Shown here one piece after another: positions 60,217-64,000 of a stretch of DNA of 64,000 nt (its first letter is position 1; every line of letters begins with the position of its first letter). A model generated the notes under the pieces. That model did no database searches, had not been told where the DNA came from, and saw only the letters and a list, made by a program, of their open reading frames with translations. Source of the stretch: Candidatus Synoicihabitans palmerolidicus (lineage in GTDB: Bacteria > Verrucomicrobiota > Verrucomicrobiia > Opitutales > Opitutaceae). The DNA lies in assembly GCA_020809425.1 (NCBI GenBank), contig JAGGDC010000001.1:2234764-2298763 (forward strand). The letters run 5' to 3'. Made by a program: the position numbers and the translations under genes.

Positions 60217-61362
60217 ATGCGAAATCCCTTCCCTCGCCTCCTTGCGCTACCGACAGTCTTGTTCGCGACCACCTTCTTTGTTTCTGCCGCGACACTCGCG
60301 GCGGATTCAACGGTCGAATCAAGACTTGCAGCGTTGGAAACGCGACTCGCTTCGCTTGAGACCGAAAACGCTCATCTGCGCACTCGATTGGGAAAACATT
60401 CCCCGGCCATGCGCCCCGACGCCCCCTCCGCGTCTGTCGGCCCAAAGGTCAAGGCCCTCAAAGTCAGTGGCTACAGTCAAATCCACGCCGAATTCGGGGG
60501 CGCTCCCGACGAGCGCAGGCAAGGCACCGACGCTCGAATCTTCATTCGCCGCGACGATATCGCCCTACGCGGCGACCTTGGCCACGATTTTTCCTTCACA
60601 CTGGAGGCCGAGCTCTCCAGTGGCAGTTCGGGCGAGAAATCCGGCCACACGCCTCGCTTGACCGACGCCTACGTCGCGTGGGCGCTCGCCGAAGATTTTA
60701 AGGTACAGATCGGTCAGTTCAAATCTCCTTTCGGCCGCGCTCAGCTGGGCTCCAATACCAAATTTCCGCTGATCGAACGCCCCCTGGCCAGCGATCGCCT
60801 GACGGTCGGTCGCCAAGTCGGCGTGGCCCTCATGGGCCAAGTCGGCGAATCCATTCCCCTGGCCTTCAATATCGGCATCTTTAACGGCACCGGTGCCAAC
60901 AAGAGCTTCACCGTGAATTCTCAGTTCATGACCGCTGGCCGGGTCGTCGCTCAACTCTGGCAACAAAACCAGAACAACTGGGAAGTCGCCGCCAACGCTT
61001 TCCACTATGATCCGTCTCAAGTCGGCAGCGCCCAACGGGTAGGCTGGGGTCTCGATACGCGCATCAAGCTCGGGGCCTTTACCACCGAAGCCGAGTATCT
61101 GCGCTCCGAATACGACGAACCCGGTTCCCCGGAATACCGCGCCGAGGGCTGGTGGATCTCCACCCAATGGCAGGGTGTCGTGCACTACGGAGTCTATGAC
61201 TCTTTCACCAACCTTCCCGGCGATGCCTCCCTCCTCCTCACCCTCGGCGTCCACTACCTGCTCAGCGGCGACGACATCAAGCTCTCCCTCAATTACCTGC
61301 ACGGGGATGCCTCTCTCGGCATCGGCGACCGCCTTCTCGGCCGTCTCCAAGTGAAATTCTAA
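60217..61362 (+). CDS. Phosphate-selective porin (OprP/OprO family)
   Basis: Intact 381 residues. A signal peptide (LALPTVLFATTFFVSAATLA) is followed by a short coiled coil (LAALETRLASLETENAHLRT), typical of OprP-like porins of this phylum, then a beta-barrel with alternating residues: VSGYSQIHAEFGG, RIFIRRDDIALRGDLGHDFS, VQIGQFKSPFGRAQLGSNTK, and terminal GRLQVKF with the C-terminal Phe required for outer-membrane insertion. It admits phosphate or polyphosphate. It is followed by the probable start of pstS. Confidence 0.85.
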   Translation: MRNPFPRLLALPTVLFATTFFVSAATLAADSTVESRLAALETRLASLETENAHLRTRLGKHSPAMRPDAPSASVGPKVKALKVSGYSQIHAEFGGAPDERRQGTDARIFIRRDDIALRGDLGHDFSFTLEAELSSGSSGEKSGHTPRLTDAYVAWALAEDFKVQIGQFKSPFGRAQLGSNTKFPLIERPLASDRLTVGRQVGVALMGQVGESIPLAFNIGIFNGTGANKSFTVNSQFMTAGRVVAQLWQQNQNNWEVAANAFHYDPSQVGSAQRVGWGLDTRIKLGAFTTEAEYLRSEYDEPGSPEYRAEGWWISTQWQGVVHYGVYDSFTNLPGDASLLLTLGVHYLLSGDDIKLSLNYLHGDASLGIGDRLLGRLQVKF

Positions 61363-61381
61363 ATCATCAACGATTACCGTC

Positions 61382-61467
61382 ATGCCCAAACTTAACTTTA
61401 TCCAGCGTCTGGTTAGCGCGTTCAGCGCACTGATTGCGCTTCTATTTATTTCCAGCGCCGTTAGCTA
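61382..61467 (+). pseudogene. Signal-peptide fragment, probable phosphate-binding protein PstS
   Basis: MPKLNFIQRLVSAFSALIAL with LFISSAVS is a clear signal peptide, 17 bp after the porin stop, cut by the ISNCY element at the TA at 61466-61467. In this gene order PstS is the expected partner, but the mature part is missing. The sequence beyond the element (63226 onward) gives a stop at once, so it is not the continuation. Confidence 0.5.
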
Positions 61468-63225
61468 GAGCGTGTCCCATTTACCCTGATTTTGGAAGGG
61501 GGGCAGGAAAGCCGATTTTTTGAGCGGCTTTCCGACTACCAAGGGCGGATGTAGGCGCGCGCAGATGCAATTTAATGGCTAAATTGCAGTGTCGCAGCAG
61601 TCAATGCCTGGATCGTTTCCATGAGGGAACCTCCGGCAGCCGGTTTATTGTTCATCGTTGGAGTAGGCGTGGTGGTTTTAGGCGGCTTGGGCCTGCGGTG
61701 GTTGGTCGGCCAGCAGTCGGGCGATGAGCCACAGGTTGTGACCGAGGATGCTCCAGGCTACCGCCAGGTAGCGATTCGTGAAGCCTCGGCACTCAATCGC
61801 TGGCCTTGGCGTTGCTTGATGATGGGGATGCGGGCCTCCGTCGAAGCCCGGCGATGTTGGAGCGCCACGAACTGCGGCTCCTGCATGCGCCGTTGCAGCA
61901 GCTGCGGATGGCGGGGGCAAGTGGCGTCATAAATATCGGCTTCGGCCAAGCGTTCGCACAGCCGTTTGGTCGAGAAGCCTCGGTCGGTGCTCGCCGCTTT
62001 GATCGGGGTGCTCAGGTCGAACTGATTCTGGCGCTCGAGGCTCTGGTCGAACTGACGCCATTCGGCCGGAGTCATTCCCTGATACCACTGCCAATCGGTG
62101 ATCAACCCCGTCACGTTCTCACTGATCATGAGAGTGTTGCCAAACTCGACCTCGCCAGACGCCTTGCCCCGGACCACGGTCTGCACGTCGGGTTCGTAGA
62201 CGCAGAGGATCTTCTCGGCGTTGGGCACTGATCGCGCGCCGATGATGCGTTCGTGGGCCTGTTTGATCGCGACCGGCAGTTGCTCGAGCATGGCGTCGAT
62301 GCGCGCAATGATGCGGGCGGGTGGCCTGGCGCTCACTGCAGCGGGTCCGGGCGTAGTCGGCGGCGAGGTGGTCGCGGTGGCGGCGGGCGTGCTCGCCGAT
62401 GGTGCGCAGCAGGCGTTTCATCTGGCGGAGCACGCCCTTGCGGGCCCGCTTCGCATCGCGGCGCCGTCGGCTGTGGGTCATCGCGAGGCACCACCGATTC
62501 ATCTGCGTGGCAAAGACTGGCGGCTCGTTCGGCATCCGACCCCGCAACCCCGCTGCACGGAGCAGTTTCACCGCCTTGAGCAGGGGGGGGCGGCTCACGT
62601 CGCGAAAGAGCACCCAGTCGACCGGGAAATGGATGTTGGCCTGCAGGCAGGTCGAGTCCACCAGGCACGTATCCATCGGCTGCGTCGCAGCCAGTCCCAG
62701 TTCGCTCGCCCGGTCCGCCTCACCGCACATCTCGATAAAGACTTGGCTCATCCTGCGCACCTGCCAGGCGGTGAAGCATTTGGACGCACGCTCCCGCACG
62801 CTTTCTTTGGGAGACCCCCTTGATGCCGTCGATCTGGCGCGCTCCGCAAAAGTCGGCCAACAGATCGCTGGAGGCGATGCTCCGGGAAAGTTTACGCAAG
62901 CTGATGTTTCCGAGCATCATGCGCAATACCTGCCCCCGCAGCGCCTTGCGCGCGAACTGCTAGGTGTCGCGGCAACCCGGCCACGTCGTCGCCCCGCCAG
63001 TTGATCGCGAAACGCGGCGTAATCTTTGTTGGGTCCGACCGGAGTCAGGTCTGGACGCAGCCAGGTTTGCAGGGCACCTTCCGGGGCGACGGCTTCGGTA
63101 GTATTGTTCACACCAAATTATACACGCCGTTTTTGTGCCGAAACCAGGAAATCCTCCCGATTTCGGTGTATTTATTTTTACGCTACCTCCTCATTGACAA
63201 CCTCTTGAGCTTGTGGGACACGCTC
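61468..63225 (-). mobile_element. ISNCY-like insertion sequence, copy B
   Basis: 1758 bp, with the same 12-bp terminal repeats GAGCGTGTCCCA as copy A and TA on both sides (61466-61467, 63226-63227). It retains internal blocks missing from copy A near 62390 and 62590. It has itself lost about 70 bp between two CCCCGCCAGTT repeats near 62990-63003. The transposase is on the minus strand. Confidence 0.85.
61678..63105 (-). pseudogene. ISNCY-like transposase, copy B, frameshifted
   Basis: The catalytic half is better preserved than in copy A: IDAMLEQLPVAIKQAHERII, VYEPDVQTVVRGKASGEVEF, GLITDWQWYQGMTPAEWRQF, STDRGFSTKRLCERLAEADI, VALQHRRASTEARIPIIKQR and the tail VAWSILGHNLWLIARLL. The N-terminal part is interrupted by the roughly 70-bp deletion near 63000 and by frame changes near 62800 and 62380. 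Not functional. Confidence 0.7.
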
Positions 63226-63227
63226 TA

Positions 63228-63600
63228 AATATTGAGTTGCAGACATCGAACGGGAGAGGTGGTCGGTGTCTTTGGTCAGGTGGTGGTGGATGCGACCGCT
63301 TTGGCTTTCGCAGGTGCCGCGATTCTAAGGCCTGCGGGGGACCGCCGACGAAGACTTGGAGGTTACTACGGAGGGTCTTGTACTGGGACATTTCCATACC
63401 CGGATCGTAAGTGAGAAGATCTTGCGCTATCGGGATGGCGCACAAACGGCGGGTGAAAAGCTTCACGCACGGGGCGTGTTTAGGGGCTAGATCGCAAAAG
63501 ATCGGGTGACGGGACGCGCTCTCCGCCAGCACGCCGAGAGCTGAGCGGTTGCCCGCGCCCAAGATCAGTTCGCTTCTGCTTCAGCGAGCCCACGAGCTCA
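63228..63600 (-). pseudogene. IS30-like transposase remnant
   Basis: On the minus strand LGAGNRSALGVLAESASRHP and LLTYDPGMEMSQYKTL align with the GAGNRTAILVITERVSR and LTYDNGREMAQH catalytic segments of the IS30 copies here, but differ strongly, so this is a different IS30 member. Both ends are missing. Confidence 0.6.
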
Positions 63601-63655
63601 AACTCACCCATAGGTAAACGTGCCTCGGCGGCACTCGTTCACGTTTCTTATATCT

Positions 63656-64000
63656 CTATTTCTCAATCAGGTAGTCGCCCACCACCATCGTATCGAGTCC
63701 CGTGGTGTAGAACACGCCGAGCGCGTCCTCCAGCGAATTAATGATCGGCTTGCCCATGATGTTGAAACTCGTGTTGAGCAGCATCGGCACTCCGGTCAAA
63801 TCATGAAAGGCCGAGATCAGATCATAATATCGTTCGTTCCATTCGCGGCGAACGGATTGCAGACGCCCCGTCATGTTCACATGCACGATCGCCGCCACTT
63901 TCTCCTTCGCCGAATCCTTGAACCGTAGGGTTCGTTCCATATAGGGCGAAACTTGGTAATCCTCAAAGTACTCCGACCCATATTCGTCGAGCACAGACGG
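63656..64000 (-). CDS. Carbamoyltransferase, C-terminal part (runs off the window)
   Basis: The last 115 residues of a NodU/CmcH-type carbamoyltransferase: IVHVNMTGRLQSVRREWNER, YYDLISAFHDLTGVPMLLNT, SFNIMGKPIINSLEDALGVF and LDTMVVGDYLIEK are the conserved C-terminal domain. These enzymes add a carbamoyl group from carbamoyl phosphate to a hydroxyl of a sugar or a polyketide. The frame is open to the window edge; whether the N-terminal part is intact cannot be seen. Confidence 0.85.
   Translation of the reverse strand, partial: PSVLDEYGSEYFEDYQVSPYMERTLRFKDSAKEKVAAIVHVNMTGRLQSVRREWNERYYDLISAFHDLTGVPMLLNTSFNIMGKPIINSLEDALGVFYTTGLDTMVVGDYLIEK

Noticed and set aside
1..64000. All frameshifts are sequencing or assembly errors
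   Set aside because: Some homopolymer breaks may be, but nonsense substitutions, IS insertions with target duplications, a 16-bp duplication and deletions between direct repeats cannot be explained that way, and many long genes are error-free.

Overview
The window reads as a high-GC Gram-negative bacterial chromosome. Gene content (uronate isomerase, DUF748/AsmA-like protein, OprP-type porin, class I IlvC, MOSC protein, paired Gfo/Idh/MocA oxidoreductases, DruA-type and ISNCY-type transposases) suggests Verrucomicrobiota, most likely Opitutaceae; this is inference from protein style, no database was searched. The striking property is decay. More than twenty recognisable genes carry frameshifts, in-frame stops or IS insertions, while about eighteen, mostly housekeeping, are intact. 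Such a mixture is known from genomes adapting to a host, including Opitutaceae symbionts of tunicates, but I cannot tell from sequence alone which organism this is.

Layout. 0-8.1 kb: decayed uronate and surface-glycan genes (uxaC, a GT2, a GT39-like membrane protein, MOSC, a YfhO C-terminus) around one intact alpha/beta hydrolase. 8.1-13.8 kb: an IS701-like element abutting an ISNCY-like element, then hemC split by an IS3 element with a 3-bp target duplication. 13.9-16.7 kb: an intact amino-acid block (ilvC, ilvN, tRNA-Val, asd). 16.7-23 kb: decayed L,D-transpeptidase, lipoprotein and OppA genes, IS remnants, an intact rhodanese and a small prepilin cluster. 23-32 kb: IS630, two broken GT4 glycosyltransferases (one holding a 7 x 17 bp tandem array), broken ygiQ, a second IS3 copy and a broken sulfotransferase. 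32.7-38.1 kb: an IS island (IS110, truncated IS30, a DruA/DUF4338-ISAs1 fusion interrupted by an intact IS4). 38.2-42.1 kb: broken Hpt, DUF748 and peroxiredoxin genes. 42.2-46.7 kb: intact dUTPase, an RG-rich disordered protein, murA and ruvB. 46.8-48 kb: a second IS30. 48-55.8 kb: sugar oxidoreductases and an intact sucrose locus (sucrose-phosphate-synthase-like GT4, a phosphatase fused to a GH100-like invertase, fructokinase), followed by an MscS-type channel. 56-60.1 kb: a decayed sugar kinase/nucleotidyltransferase set. 60.2-64 kb: an intact phosphate-type porin, a probable pstS start cut by a second ISNCY copy, an IS30-like remnant, and the C-terminus of a carbamoyltransferase.

The two ISNCY copies and the two IS3 copies act as internal controls. 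Besides base changes, they differ by deletions between short direct repeats and by small tandem duplications. The same signature (17-bp array, 16-bp duplication, expanded C tract) breaks ordinary genes. A slippage-prone, IS-rich chromosome is therefore the best single explanation of the window. Cell-wall, branched-chain amino acid, recombination and sucrose functions look preserved; haem synthesis, uronate use, peptide uptake and several surface-glycan functions look lost.
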